Assembly (NCBI GenBank): GCA_002299895.1
Contig: DBOC01000014.1
Coordinates: 1-64,000, forward strand
Length of the DNA: 64,000 nucleotides
From: Sphingomonadales bacterium UBA656
Lineage (GTDB): Bacteria; Pseudomonadota; Alphaproteobacteria; Sphingomonadales; Sphingomonadaceae
Reading direction: 5' to 3'
Positions 14,028-22,729 of this stretch are shown here, piece by piece. The position numbers and the translations under genes were made by a program. The number at the start of each line of letters is the position of its first letter. Within the stretch, counting starts at the first letter, position 1. The notes beneath the pieces are model-generated. The model did no database searches and was not told where the DNA came from. It saw nothing but the letters and a program-made list of their open reading frames with translations.

Positions 14028-15959
14028 ATGATCGCAGAGGCAGGATTGGCCGCTCTTTGGTTGGCGGCGGCGATGGCATTGCTGCAGCTTGTCGGTGGCC
14101 TGACGCTTTTGCGTGGCGGTGCAGGGCAATTGGTGCCGCTCATTAAACCTGCCGCTTATGTGCAGGGTGCGCTTTGCACTTTAGCTTTTTTTGCCCTGAT
14201 GTGGCTATTTTATGTGACTGATTTGTCGGTTCTTTTGGTGGCAAGCAACAGCCATATCGATAAGCCGATAATCTTCAAGCTCGCCGGCACTTGGGGCAAT
14301 CATGAAGGCTCTATGCTATTATGGGTGGCGGTGCTGTCTGTATCTGGCGCGGCCATAGCGTTTTTTGAAAATCGGGTTGATCCAAAGACATTATCTGCAA
14401 CGCTCGCGGTACAGGCTTTTATTGCACTTGGTTTCTTTGCATTTCTATTATTTGCATCGAACCCATTTGAACGGCTCGTGCCTGCGCCATTGGAAGGCGC
14501 AGGGCTTAACCCGTTACTTCAGGATGTTGGTCTCGCCTTTCATCCGCCAACGCTTTACATGGGCTATGTTGGTCTATCGATTGCATTTTCCTTTGCTGTG
14601 GGGGCGTTGCTAACAAATCAAGTAGGACCAGCATTTGCGCGTGCAATGCGGCCATGGGTTTTGGGTGCTTGGATTTTCCTCACCATCGGTATCGCTGCGG
14701 GCAGCTATTGGGCTTATTATGAACTCGGTTGGGGCGGCTGGTGGTTTTGGGATCCCGTTGAAAATGCTTCACTAATGCCATGGCTCGCAGCCACGGCTTT
14801 GCTGCATTCGGTTAGCGTTCTTGCTACCCGTAACGCCCTGTGCGCATGGACTATCATGCTTGCTTTGGTCGCTTTTGCGATGTCGATGGCAGGCACGTTC
14901 CTCGTACGGTCGGGGATATTGACCAGCGTTCATGCCTTTGCCGTGGATCCTGAACGCGGCGCGTTCATTCTGGCACTCATGCTGATGTACACGAGCATCG
15001 CCTTCGTCATTTTTGCCCTCCGCATCGGTACGGTTAAGCAAGGCGAGCCCTTCCAATTGGTTAGCCGCGAGGGCGGTATCGTTGCGAACAACATCTTCCT
15101 CAGCGTCATCTTGGCTGTCGTTCTGATCGGAACATTGTACCCGCTGGCGGCAGAGGCGATGGGCGACAAGATTTCGGTTGGTCCGCCCTATTTCAACAAG
15201 GCTACCGTGCCTGTCATGCTGTTATTGATGCTCGCACTATTGATTGGTCCTATGTTGCGGTGGCGGCGGGACGCGTTGATGCGGATGAAATATTTGCTCA
15301 TAGGCGCTGCGGTAATCTTGGTAAGCGGCGGGTTGGCTGCTTGGATACTGGCCCCCGAAGTGGGTCTTTACCCACTGCTCGGTATCGCATTGTCTTTGGC
15401 GCTTGCGGTGGCTGCGTGGATGCCGCTGCGTGGCCGCAAATTGCTGCGGACGCCATTACCAACTTTCGGGATGGTCATCGCACATTTCGGCATTGCAGTA
15501 AGTGTATTTGGTATGGCGGCGGAGTCCGGGTTTTCTAAAGAAACGCTGACGGCGCTTGCGCCGGGTGAAAGCGCGGAGGTAGCAGGCTGGAAAGTCCAGC
15601 TTGAGGATGTAAAGCCCGTTGTTGGTGACAATTGGGTCGCCGTCGAAGGTCAGATGGTCGCTAGCAAAAATGGTGATATGTTTGAGCTTGGTCCCCAGTC
15701 GCGGCAGTTTTTTAAACCCGAAATGCAGACTAGCGAGGCCGCATTGCTTACCCGCTGGAATGGCCAATTATACGCCGTGATTGCGCAACCGGATCAAGAG
15801 GGTGACGGCCGTTGGCAAGTTCGTTTGTGGTGGAAGCCATTTGTGACATTCATCTGGTATGGCGGAATTCTCATTGCACTAGGCGGTGCAATATCGTTGC
15901 TCGGTCGCATGTTCCGGCGGGCCAAGAAACCTGCAATCAATAAGTGGGAGCGTGCATGA
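14028..15959 (+). CDS. ccmF: cytochrome c heme lyase subunit CcmF
   Basis: Large polytopic membrane protein (643 aa, the usual size) that ligates heme to apocytochrome c CXXCH motifs together with CcmH. About fourteen spans are predicted. The WWD heme-handling motif WGGWWFWDPVEN is at residues 235-246. KLAGTWGNHEGSMLLW and FHPPTLYMGYVG are further family signatures. The stop overlaps the dsbE start (ATGA). Confidence 0.97.
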   Translation: MIAEAGLAALWLAAAMALLQLVGGLTLLRGGAGQLVPLIKPAAYVQGALCTLAFFALMWLFYVTDLSVLLVASNSHIDKPIIFKLAGTWGNHEGSMLLWVAVLSVSGAAIAFFENRVDPKTLSATLAVQAFIALGFFAFLLFASNPFERLVPAPLEGAGLNPLLQDVGLAFHPPTLYMGYVGLSIAFSFAVGALLTNQVGPAFARAMRPWVLGAWIFLTIGIAAGSYWAYYELGWGGWWFWDPVENASLMPWLAATALLHSVSVLATRNALCAWTIMLALVAFAMSMAGTFLVRSGILTSVHAFAVDPERGAFILALMLMYTSIAFVIFALRIGTVKQGEPFQLVSREGGIVANNIFLSVILAVVLIGTLYPLAAEAMGDKISVGPPYFNKATVPVMLLLMLALLIGPMLRWRRDALMRMKYLLIGAAVILVSGGLAAWILAPEVGLYPLLGIALSLALAVAAWMPLRGRKLLRTPLPTFGMVIAHFGIAVSVFGMAAESGFSKETLTALAPGESAEVAGWKVQLEDVKPVVGDNWVAVEGQMVASKNGDMFELGPQSRQFFKPEMQTSEAALLTRWNGQLYAVIAQPDQEGDGRWQVRLWWKPFVTFIWYGGILIALGGAISLLGRMFRRAKKPAINKWERA

Positions 15960-16486
15960 ACAGGCCGTGGATTTTGTGGATACCGCTTGCGGTCGTTGCC
16001 TTCATTGGCGGGCTTGCGTTCTATGGCCTTGCGGTACCCAAGGATGATCAAGTCCATTCCGCGATGATTGGCAAAAAATTGCCCGCATTTGCCCTGCCTG
16101 CTGCAACCGCTGGCGTTCCAGCTTTGTCCAACACCGACATAGCTGATGGCAAACCACGTTTGCTCAATATCTTTGCCAGCTGGTGCCTACCTTGCAAAGC
16201 GGAAGCACCACAACTGGAGGCATTGAAGGCGGCTGGGATTGAGATAGATGCCATCGCCATACGCGATAAGCCAGAAGATGTGGCGGCCTTTTTGGCTGAA
16301 TTCGGCAACCCGTTTCGGCGCATTGGTTCAGACAGCGAAATGCTGGTGCAGTTAAAGCTTGGTTCGTCTGGCGTTCCCGAAACTTATGTCATTGGCGGCG
16401 ATGGAACGATATTGTTTCAGCATATTGGTGATATCAGGGCAGAACATGTGCCGATGCTGATTGAAAAAGTGAATGCCGCAAGATGA
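15956..16486 (+). CDS. dsbE: DsbE/CcmG thiol:disulfide interchange protein
   Basis: Membrane-tethered thioredoxin-fold reductase (176 aa) that keeps apocytochrome c cysteines reduced before heme attachment. An N-terminal anchor (about residues 5-25) precedes the thioredoxin domain with FASWCLPCKAEAPQLE, where Cys77 and Cys80 form the redox pair. GSSGVPETYVIGGDGTI is the conserved cis-Pro region. The ATG at 15956 overlaps the ccmF stop, and the stop overlaps the ccmH start, supporting one operon. Confidence 0.95.
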   Translation: MNRPWILWIPLAVVAFIGGLAFYGLAVPKDDQVHSAMIGKKLPAFALPAATAGVPALSNTDIADGKPRLLNIFASWCLPCKAEAPQLEALKAAGIEIDAIAIRDKPEDVAAFLAEFGNPFRRIGSDSEMLVQLKLGSSGVPETYVIGGDGTILFQHIGDIRAEHVPMLIEKVNAAR

Positions 16487-16884
16487 GAGCGATTGTGCCC
16501 ATTTTACTTACACTGTCGACGCCTGTGATTGCGCAAGGCAGTGGACCGATGCCGCCGTTGGCCAACAGGCAACTTGTTGATCCTGCGAAAGAGGCACAAG
16601 CCATGCGTTTGATGCATAGTTTGCGCTGTATCCAGTGTCAGGGGCAGTCTATTGCCGATAGCGATGCCGCGATGGCAGCCACGATGCGCGCCGAGGTACG
16701 GCAACAAATTGCAGCTGGCGAGAAACCTGAAGCCATACGCAGTTGGATGATTGATCGCTACGGTGAATGGGTCAGTTTTGAGCCGGATATGAAGGGGGCT
16801 GGACTATTGCTCTGGATCGCACCTTTTTTCATTTTTCTAGCCTCAATTTGGCTGGCCCGCGGTTTGTTTCGGAGGCGCGCATGA
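16483..16884 (+). CDS. ccmH: cytochrome c-type biogenesis protein CcmH
   Basis: CcmH (133 aa) delivers reduced apocytochrome c to the CcmF lyase. A signal peptide (MRAIVPILLTLSTPVIAQ) is followed by a three-helix domain with the redox motif RCIQCQGQSIADS (Cys49 and Cys52), and then one C-terminal membrane span (LLLWIAPFFIFLASIWLARG). This is the short form without the TPR extension. The TPR part is the next gene. Start and stop overlap their neighbours by ATGA. Confidence 0.96.
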   Translation: MRAIVPILLTLSTPVIAQGSGPMPPLANRQLVDPAKEAQAMRLMHSLRCIQCQGQSIADSDAAMAATMRAEVRQQIAAGEKPEAIRSWMIDRYGEWVSFEPDMKGAGLLLWIAPFFIFLASIWLARGLFRRRA

Positions 16885-17519
16885 ACGGTTGGTTTGCACT
16901 GGGGCTGCTATCGATTTTAAGCCTATCTGCGTTGGTTTTTTTCGTGCGTTCGTCAAAGGGATTGTGGCAGGTTGCTACCGCAGCGGTTCTGTTGGGCATG
17001 ACCGGATACGCGTTGCAAGGACGCCCCGCTTTACCGCCAGCACCCGCACAGCCGCTAGAGGCCAGTGCCGTTGGCGCAACGCAGTTGGTCGAAATCCGTG
17101 CGGATATGGACGAGAGTTTTGGCAGTGCGAAGCGTTGGCTCGTGACGGCTGATTCATTTGCCAAGCAAGGCGATTATCCTTTGTCGGCCTCTTATATTCA
17201 ATCAGGCTTACGCACGGATCCGCAGAATGCCGATCTATGGTCCGCACTTGGACTGCAATTGATGCTTGCAAGTGAGGGGCAAATGTCGCCGGCGGCGCAA
17301 CTGGCATTTGATAAAGCGCGGGCGATCCGCCCAAAATATCCTGCGCCTTATTATTTTGCGGGGTTAGCGCGCTTGTTTGCAGGTGACCTTGATGGGGCTA
17401 TTTTGCTTTGGGAGAAAACCGTTTCTCTGGCGACACCCAATGCCAAATGGAAAACGCGGATTGAGTCGCAGCTTCAGGCGGCGAAAGCCTTGCAAGCGCA
17501 AGCCGCACAAGCAAAATAA
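16881..17519 (+). CDS. ccmI: CcmI-like TPR protein of cytochrome c maturation
   Basis: A 212-aa protein with a short N-terminal membrane anchor (about residues 2-42) followed by tetratricopeptide-like helices (DYPLSASYIQSGLRTDPQNADLWSALGLQL and the RAIRPKYPAPYYFAGLARLF region). CcmI binds the C-terminus of apocytochrome c for handover to CcmH and CcmF. The protein is shorter than the two-domain enterobacterial CcmH/NrfG fusion. The call is supported by the ATGA overlap with ccmH and its place as the last gene of the ccm operon. Confidence 0.85.
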   Translation: MNGWFALGLLSILSLSALVFFVRSSKGLWQVATAAVLLGMTGYALQGRPALPPAPAQPLEASAVGATQLVEIRADMDESFGSAKRWLVTADSFAKQGDYPLSASYIQSGLRTDPQNADLWSALGLQLMLASEGQMSPAAQLAFDKARAIRPKYPAPYYFAGLARLFAGDLDGAILLWEKTVSLATPNAKWKTRIESQLQAAKALQAQAAQAK

Positions 17520-17666
17520 GTTATGTCAATTAAATATATGTAATTGTTATATTTTTATAGTATTTCGTCTTCATATTGCTGTGTTGTGAAGGGCCGTGCT
17601 CCATGCTATTGCCCGCGCCCCAGCCACGGATAACATGGCATTTGGGACGAAAGCCGGGGAAGCATT

Positions 17667-19604
17667 ATGGTTGGACCGCAAGCAGACGATTTTGGCCACA
17701 GTGACCAGGATCATCATCACAGCCACGCCCCAAAAGGCTCGCTGCTGGCTTTATGCTTAGGCACCGTTGGTGTGGTCTTCGGCGACATCGGCACCAGTCC
17801 GATTTACGCGTTCCGTGAAACCTTTGCTGGCCATCACCCGATAACCCCCGACCCGATGCATATTAAAGGTGTATTGAGCCTTGTGTTCTGGTCGATGATG
17901 ATTGTGGTGACGTTCAAATATGTCTTCACTATCATGAAAGCCGACAACAAGGGCGAGGGCGGAAGCCTTGCCCTTTTGGCACTCATCAACCGGCAGACGG
18001 CAGGCGCGAAATGGACTGCGCCTTTTGTGATGCTCGGGGTGTTTGCGACCGCGCTATTTTATGGCGATTCCATGATTACGCCAGCGATGTCGATTTTGTC
18101 GGCGGCAGAAGGTTTGAAATATGTGAATCAAGGCTTTAGCGCCTGGATATTGCCGATATCTGTTGTGATTATTGGGGCGTTGTTTGCGTTTCAATCACGC
18201 GGCACGGCGAAGGTGGGAGCTTGGTTCGGGCCAATCATGCTGGTGTATTTTGCGACACTGGCAGGCTTGGGGTTAATGCATTTGACCAAGATGCCGTTGA
18301 TCATCTTCGACGTTTTGAACCCCATGAATGCGTTCTATTTTTTCTATATTGACGGTTTTCGTGCCTTTGTGGCGATGGGCACGGTTGTGCTGGCTGTAAC
18401 AGGTGCGGAAGCGCTTTACGCTGATATGGGGCATTTCGGACGGCGGCCCATTAAGTTTAGCTGGCTGTTCTTCGTGCTGCCTGCACTTATGCTGAATTAT
18501 ATGGGGCAGGGGGCCATGATATTGTCGATGACGCCAGAAGAAGCGCAGATTGCCATTCGCGATCCGTTCTTCCTGATGGTGCCAGAGTTAATCAGCACGC
18601 CAGTCATTTTCCTCACTATCATGGCAGCGATTATTGCCAGCCAAGCCGTTATTTCCGGCGCGTTTTCGTTGACGCAGCAGGCCATTCAATTGGGCTTCAT
18701 GCCACGGCTCAGCATTTTGCATACCAGTGAGAAAGCGGCCGGTCAGATTTACATTCCGGCAATCAACTGGGGCCTAGCGGTGATGGTATTGCTGCTGGTT
18801 TTATTCTTCCAGTCATCGTCCAACCTTGCCGCCGCTTATGGTATAGCGGTGACAGGCGCGATGTTCATCGACACCTGTTTGATTGCGGTCGTCCTGCTGT
18901 CGCTATGGAAATGGCCAAAGTGGAAATCGCTACCAATCCTTGCGTTATTCTTCATCGTCGACTTCGCCTATTTTGGTGCCAATTTGTTGAAGGTGCCATC
19001 GGGCGGATGGGTGCCTTTGGTCATCGGCTTAGTGATTTTTACATTATTGACGACATGGTCACGCGGTCGCGCCTTGATGCGCGAGCGCATGGCGGAAAGC
19101 ACAATGCCAATGGAGATTTTCATAAAATCTGCCGCCCATAGCGCGACACGTGTTCCAGGCACGGCGATATTTATGGCATCGGCGGCAAGCGGCGTGCCTT
19201 CGGCTTTACTACATAATATAAAACACAACCGCATTCTGCACGAGCGCGTCATCATCTTGACGGTGCAGATTGAGGATGTGCCCTATGTCGTCAGCACGGA
19301 CCGGATTATTTCTAAGGATTTGGGTGAAGGTTTTTACCGCGTTAAAATGCGCTTTGGCTTTTTAGAAGAGACCAATGTGCCAGCAACTCTCGACTTGGTT
19401 GATTTATGCGGTCCCAAATTTGACATGATGCACACCAGCTTCTTCCTGTCGCGTCAGACATTGATCGCCTCCAAAATGCCCGGAATGGCAATCTGGCGGG
19501 AGAAAGTTTTCTCCTGGATGCTGCGTAATGCTGCCAATGCGATGGAGTTTTTCAAATTGCCAAGCAATCGCGTCGTAGAACTGGGCAGCCAGGTCGAAAT
19601 TTGA
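17667..19604 (+). CDS. kup: low-affinity potassium transport system protein Kup
   Basis: Kup/HAK/KT family potassium-proton symporter (645 aa). The signature VFGDIGTSPIYAFRE (around 38-52) starts the first of about twelve membrane spans, and KADNKGEGGSLALLALI follows. A cytoplasmic C-terminal domain (from about residue 480) is typical. The N-terminal tail is His-rich (DHHHSH). Upstream 17520-17666 is an AT-rich spacer with no gene and is the likely promoter region. Confidence 0.96.
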   Translation: MVGPQADDFGHSDQDHHHSHAPKGSLLALCLGTVGVVFGDIGTSPIYAFRETFAGHHPITPDPMHIKGVLSLVFWSMMIVVTFKYVFTIMKADNKGEGGSLALLALINRQTAGAKWTAPFVMLGVFATALFYGDSMITPAMSILSAAEGLKYVNQGFSAWILPISVVIIGALFAFQSRGTAKVGAWFGPIMLVYFATLAGLGLMHLTKMPLIIFDVLNPMNAFYFFYIDGFRAFVAMGTVVLAVTGAEALYADMGHFGRRPIKFSWLFFVLPALMLNYMGQGAMILSMTPEEAQIAIRDPFFLMVPELISTPVIFLTIMAAIIASQAVISGAFSLTQQAIQLGFMPRLSILHTSEKAAGQIYIPAINWGLAVMVLLLVLFFQSSSNLAAAYGIAVTGAMFIDTCLIAVVLLSLWKWPKWKSLPILALFFIVDFAYFGANLLKVPSGGWVPLVIGLVIFTLLTTWSRGRALMRERMAESTMPMEIFIKSAAHSATRVPGTAIFMASAASGVPSALLHNIKHNRILHERVIILTVQIEDVPYVVSTDRIISKDLGEGFYRVKMRFGFLEETNVPATLDLVDLCGPKFDMMHTSFFLSRQTLIASKMPGMAIWREKVFSWMLRNAANAMEFFKLPSNRVVELGSQVEI

Positions 19605-19683
19605 TGTGTGACGGTAACAAAATAACCGTAACGCATTTTAAGACTGGACGAATGTTGCACGAATTGGCTATCGCCAAGTCGTT

Positions 19684-19737
19684 ATGAAATCGCGCAACGC
19701 CCTTTCGCTTCTCTTATTACGACTTACACGCCCTTAG
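19684..19737 (+). CDS. leucine-rich leader peptide of leuA (LeuL-like)
   Basis: A 17-residue frame, MKSRNALSLLLLRLTRP, ends in TAG at 19735. Six of 17 residues are leucine, crowded into codons 7-14 (CTT, CTT, CTC, TTA, TTA, CTT), the pattern of an amino-acid attenuation leader. Its end lies inside the first of two mutually exclusive hairpins, and leuA starts about 100 bp downstream. A ribosome starved for leucyl-tRNA would pause on these codons. The ribosome-binding site is weak (CCAAG). Coding was not shown experimentally, so the call is an inference from codon content and context. Confidence 0.7.
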   Translation: MKSRNALSLLLLRLTRP

Positions 19738-19839
19738 GCGTGCCTGTTTTGTCGATTCTATTCGGCAACCCGCCTAAGGGCCATATCCCCGCCAAATTTA
19801 GCCCCAAATCCGGGCGTATCAGCGAAGTTGCCAATTATC
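19684..19839 (+). promoter_or_regulatory. putative leucine attenuator upstream of leuA
   Basis: Hairpin A is CACGCC (19728-19733) with GGCGTG (19738-19743), followed by CCTGTTTTG, terminator-like. Alternative pairing B joins GCCCTTAGGCG (19730-19740) with CGCCTAAGGGC at about 19771-19781, a perfect 11-bp match that excludes A. GGCAAC (about 19762-19767) can pair with GTTGCC next to the leuA start (19826-19831). The leader peptide stop codon lies inside A. This is the layout of ribosome-mediated attenuation, but the exact switching order is not resolved. Confidence 0.6.
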
Positions 19840-21510
19840 ATGATGCTTTCCGACCCATCGCGTAAATACCGACCTTTTCCCCAAGTGGATCTGCCCGACC
19901 GTATCTGGCCGACGCGAACCATAGATCGTGCGCCGCGTTGGCTTTCCACCGACCTGCGCGATGGAAACCAAGCGCTTATTGACCCAATGGGTTCAGAGAA
20001 GAAAAAACGCTTTTTTGATCTGCTGCTGAAAGTCGGCGTGAAAGAGATTGAGGTTGGCTTCCCAAGTTCGGGCGCCACCGACTTTGATTTTATTCGCGGG
20101 CTGGTCGACAGCGGGTGCATTCCGGATGACGTGACAATTCAAAGCCTGACGCAGTCCCGGCGCGATCTGATTGAAAAGACGTTCGAGAGCATGGCCGGCG
20201 CCCCGTGCGCAATCGTGCATGTCTATAATGCGGTCAGTCCAGCCTGGCGCGACATCGTCTTCAACCTCGACAAAGCGGGCGTCAAGGCGATTGCTATTGA
20301 AGGCGCCAATATCCTGAAAGAGCAAGCGGCTAAATATCCGCAAACCGATTGGCATTTTGAATATAGCCCTGAAACTTTTTCGACGGCTGAGCTAGAATTC
20401 AGCCTTGAGGTGTGCGAGGCAGTGATGGACGTGCTACAGCCCACAGCGGCAAAGCCATTGATCCTCAATTTGCCCGCAACGATCGAGGCCGCCATGCCCA
20501 ACGTTTACGCCGACCAGATCGAATGGATGTGCCGCCACATTAGCGCGCGCGACCATGTGGTCATCAGCCTGCATCCGCACAATGACCGAGGCAGCGGTAT
20601 CGCAGCCGCAGAGCTGGGCTTGTTAGCTGGTGGCGACCGTATTGAAGGGTGCCTGTTTGGCAATGGAGAGCGCACGGGCAATGTCGATTTGGTGACGCTG
20701 GCGTTGAACATGTATACCCAAGGTCTGCACCCCGGCCTCGATTTCAGCGACATTGATGAGGTTATTCAGACCGTCGAATATTGCAACCAATTGCCCGTAC
20801 ACCCGCGGCATCCCTACGCCGGCGAATTGGTATTCACCGCCTTTTCAGGATCGCATCAGGACGCGATCAAAAAAGGGTTCGCGGCGCACGAACGGCAGAA
20901 TGACGAAATTTGGCGCGTTCCTTATTTGCCAATTGATCCCGCCGATTTGGGTCGCAATTATGAAGCCGTCATCCGTGTAAATTCCCAAAGCGGTAAGGGC
21001 GGTGTGGCTTGGGTGATTGAGCAGGACCAAGGCTTAAAACTGCCTAAACGGATGCAGGCTAATTTTTCCACCACCGTGCAGGAATTGTCCGACACGACCG
21101 GGCGCGAGCTGACAAGTGCCGACATTTGGGACGCGTTTGAAAAGCGCTACCATCTTAAGGGGGATGGTCGGTTCCGATTAATCGATTTCCACGAAGCCCA
21201 AAGCCAACGGCAAAAGGACGAGCGTATCTTTGCAGGTAACATCCGCATTGATGGCGTCGAGCAAAGCGTTAGTGGCCGTGGCAACGGCCTGATTTCCAGC
21301 CTTGCCGACGCATTGCAAGACGCACTCGGCGGTCCGCTGGACATCATTGACTATAGCGAGCACGCCATTGGCCATGGGACCGATGCCCGCGCTGCGGCGT
21401 ATGTCGAATGCCGCGTGGGTGATGGCCCAATATTATTTGGCGTCGGCATTAGTCGGGATGTGGCCACAGCGTCCGTCAAAGCCATTCTAAGCGCTGCGAA
21501 CGGGGTTTAG
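19840..21510 (+). CDS. leuA: 2-isopropylmalate synthase, long (type 2) form
   Basis: LeuA (about 556 aa) condenses acetyl-CoA with 2-oxoisovalerate, the first committed step of leucine synthesis. LSTDLRDGNQALIDPM begins the HMGL-like TIM barrel with the metal-binding Asp. HPHNDRGSG and GCLFGNGERTGNVDLVTLALN are catalytic signatures. The C-terminal part (about 430-556) is the regulatory LeuA dimer domain that binds leucine. The sequence is of the longer LeuA2/fungal-like branch found in many alphaproteobacteria. Two tandem ATGs (19840, 19843) follow a GAAG. The TTG at 19828 is less likely. The upstream region carries a leucine leader. Confidence 0.96.
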   Translation: MMLSDPSRKYRPFPQVDLPDRIWPTRTIDRAPRWLSTDLRDGNQALIDPMGSEKKKRFFDLLLKVGVKEIEVGFPSSGATDFDFIRGLVDSGCIPDDVTIQSLTQSRRDLIEKTFESMAGAPCAIVHVYNAVSPAWRDIVFNLDKAGVKAIAIEGANILKEQAAKYPQTDWHFEYSPETFSTAELEFSLEVCEAVMDVLQPTAAKPLILNLPATIEAAMPNVYADQIEWMCRHISARDHVVISLHPHNDRGSGIAAAELGLLAGGDRIEGCLFGNGERTGNVDLVTLALNMYTQGLHPGLDFSDIDEVIQTVEYCNQLPVHPRHPYAGELVFTAFSGSHQDAIKKGFAAHERQNDEIWRVPYLPIDPADLGRNYEAVIRVNSQSGKGGVAWVIEQDQGLKLPKRMQANFSTTVQELSDTTGRELTSADIWDAFEKRYHLKGDGRFRLIDFHEAQSQRQKDERIFAGNIRIDGVEQSVSGRGNGLISSLADALQDALGGPLDIIDYSEHAIGHGTDARAAAYVECRVGDGPILFGVGISRDVATASVKAILSAANGV

Positions 21511-21575
21511 TCAGTCGGGGCGTGCCAAAGATGCACTTTTTATAAGGTTGTTGCACAAGCTTACCCTACGGAACC

Positions 21576-21593
21576 GCCCCTTCAAAAAGGGGC
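21576..21593 (+). terminator. probable leuA terminator hairpin
   Basis: GCCCCTT-caaa-AAGGGGC is a perfect 7-bp stem with a tetraloop, followed only by ATTTGAC. The T-run is poor, so termination strength is uncertain. It lies in the 150-bp gap between leuA and the nitronate monooxygenase gene, which holds no other gene. Confidence 0.55.
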
Positions 21594-21660
21594 ATTTGAC
21601 AGCCGCGATAGGCTGTGGCTAACCCGCATGTAACTGATGAATTAACAAGGGATTCGACAT

Positions 21661-22632
21661 ATGGCACTTCCGGCAATTTTCGATAATCTTCGGCTTCCCG
21701 TGATCGGCTCACCGCTGTTCATCGTGTCCGGGCCAGAATTGGTCATCGCGCAGTGTAAGTCTGGCGTGGTTGGGTCGTTTCCGGCGCTGAATGCCCGCCC
21801 TGCAAGCCAGTTGGACGAATGGCTGCATCAGATCACAGAAGAACTGGCTGCGCATAATCGTGACAATCCTGACCGTCCTGCCGCGCCTTATGCGGTGAAC
21901 CAAATTGTCCATAAGTCGAATAACCGGCTGCAGGAGGATCTCGCCGTCTGCGCCAAATGGCAGGTGCCGATCACAATCACTTCGCTTGGCGCGCAGGAAG
22001 AACTCAACCAAGCCGTTCACAGCTGGGGCGGGATTGCATTCCATGACGTCATCAACGACCGTTTCGCGCACAAAGCGATTGAAAAGGGCGCCGACGGCCT
22101 CATTCCCGTGGCTGCGGGTGCTGGCGGCCATGCGGGGGTGACATCGCCTTTCGCGTTGATGCGCGAAATCCGTGAATGGTTTGACGGCCCCGTCGCGCTG
22201 TCCGGTTCTATCGCGCATGGCGCCTCGATCCTTGCGGCGCAGGCCATGGGGGCAGATTTTGGTTATATCGGCAGTGCGTTTATCGCGACCAAGGAAGCGA
22301 ACGCAGTTGATGGTTACAAGGACAATATCGTCGAGGCGAAAGCCGCCGACATTGTATATTCCGACCTCTTCACGGGCGTCAGCGGAAACTATCTGCGTCA
22401 GTCGATTGAGCGGGCAGGGATGGACCCGAACAATCTGCCGAAGGGCGACATTTCGACCATGAACTTCGGCTCTGGCGGAAATAGCGAAGCCAAGGCCTGG
22501 AAAGACATTTGGGGTTCAGGCCAAGGCATTGGCGCAATCAAGGAAGTGCAAACCGTCGCGCAATTCGTTGACCAGCTTGAAGCCGAATATCGCGCGGCGA
22601 AAGCCAGCCTTGATGCGCGCTATTTGGGGTAA
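21661..22632 (+). CDS. nitronate monooxygenase (2-nitropropane dioxygenase family)
   Basis: FMN-dependent TIM-barrel enzyme (323 aa) of the nitronate monooxygenase family, which oxidises alkyl nitronates to carbonyl compounds and nitrite. GADGLIPVAAGAGGHAGVTS carries the conserved GGH catalytic block. GSIAHGASILAAQAMGADFGYIGSAF is the phosphate-binding region. Family members are broadly annotated and the true substrate is often unknown. A gap with a leuA terminator hairpin separates it from leuA. It ends convergently with the YceI gene. Confidence 0.88.
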   Translation: MALPAIFDNLRLPVIGSPLFIVSGPELVIAQCKSGVVGSFPALNARPASQLDEWLHQITEELAAHNRDNPDRPAAPYAVNQIVHKSNNRLQEDLAVCAKWQVPITITSLGAQEELNQAVHSWGGIAFHDVINDRFAHKAIEKGADGLIPVAAGAGGHAGVTSPFALMREIREWFDGPVALSGSIAHGASILAAQAMGADFGYIGSAFIATKEANAVDGYKDNIVEAKAADIVYSDLFTGVSGNYLRQSIERAGMDPNNLPKGDISTMNFGSGGNSEAKAWKDIWGSGQGIGAIKEVQTVAQFVDQLEAEYRAAKASLDARYLG

Positions 22633-22657
22633 GTGTCCCGGCTCGACTTCTTCAAAT

Positions 22658-22708
22658 AAAGCCGCAAAGATTAGATAAGTTTCCTTACCATCTTATCTTT
22701 GCGGCTTT
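22658..22708. terminator. bidirectional terminator between NMO and YceI genes
   Basis: AAAGCCGCAAAG (22658-22669) pairs perfectly with CTTTGCGGCTTT (22697-22708). An inner ATAAG/CTTAT pair extends the stem after a bulge. A-run and T-run ends on each side make it a good intrinsic terminator for both convergent genes. Confidence 0.85.
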
Positions 22709-22729
22709 GCGTGATGACGTTTTTGCGCC

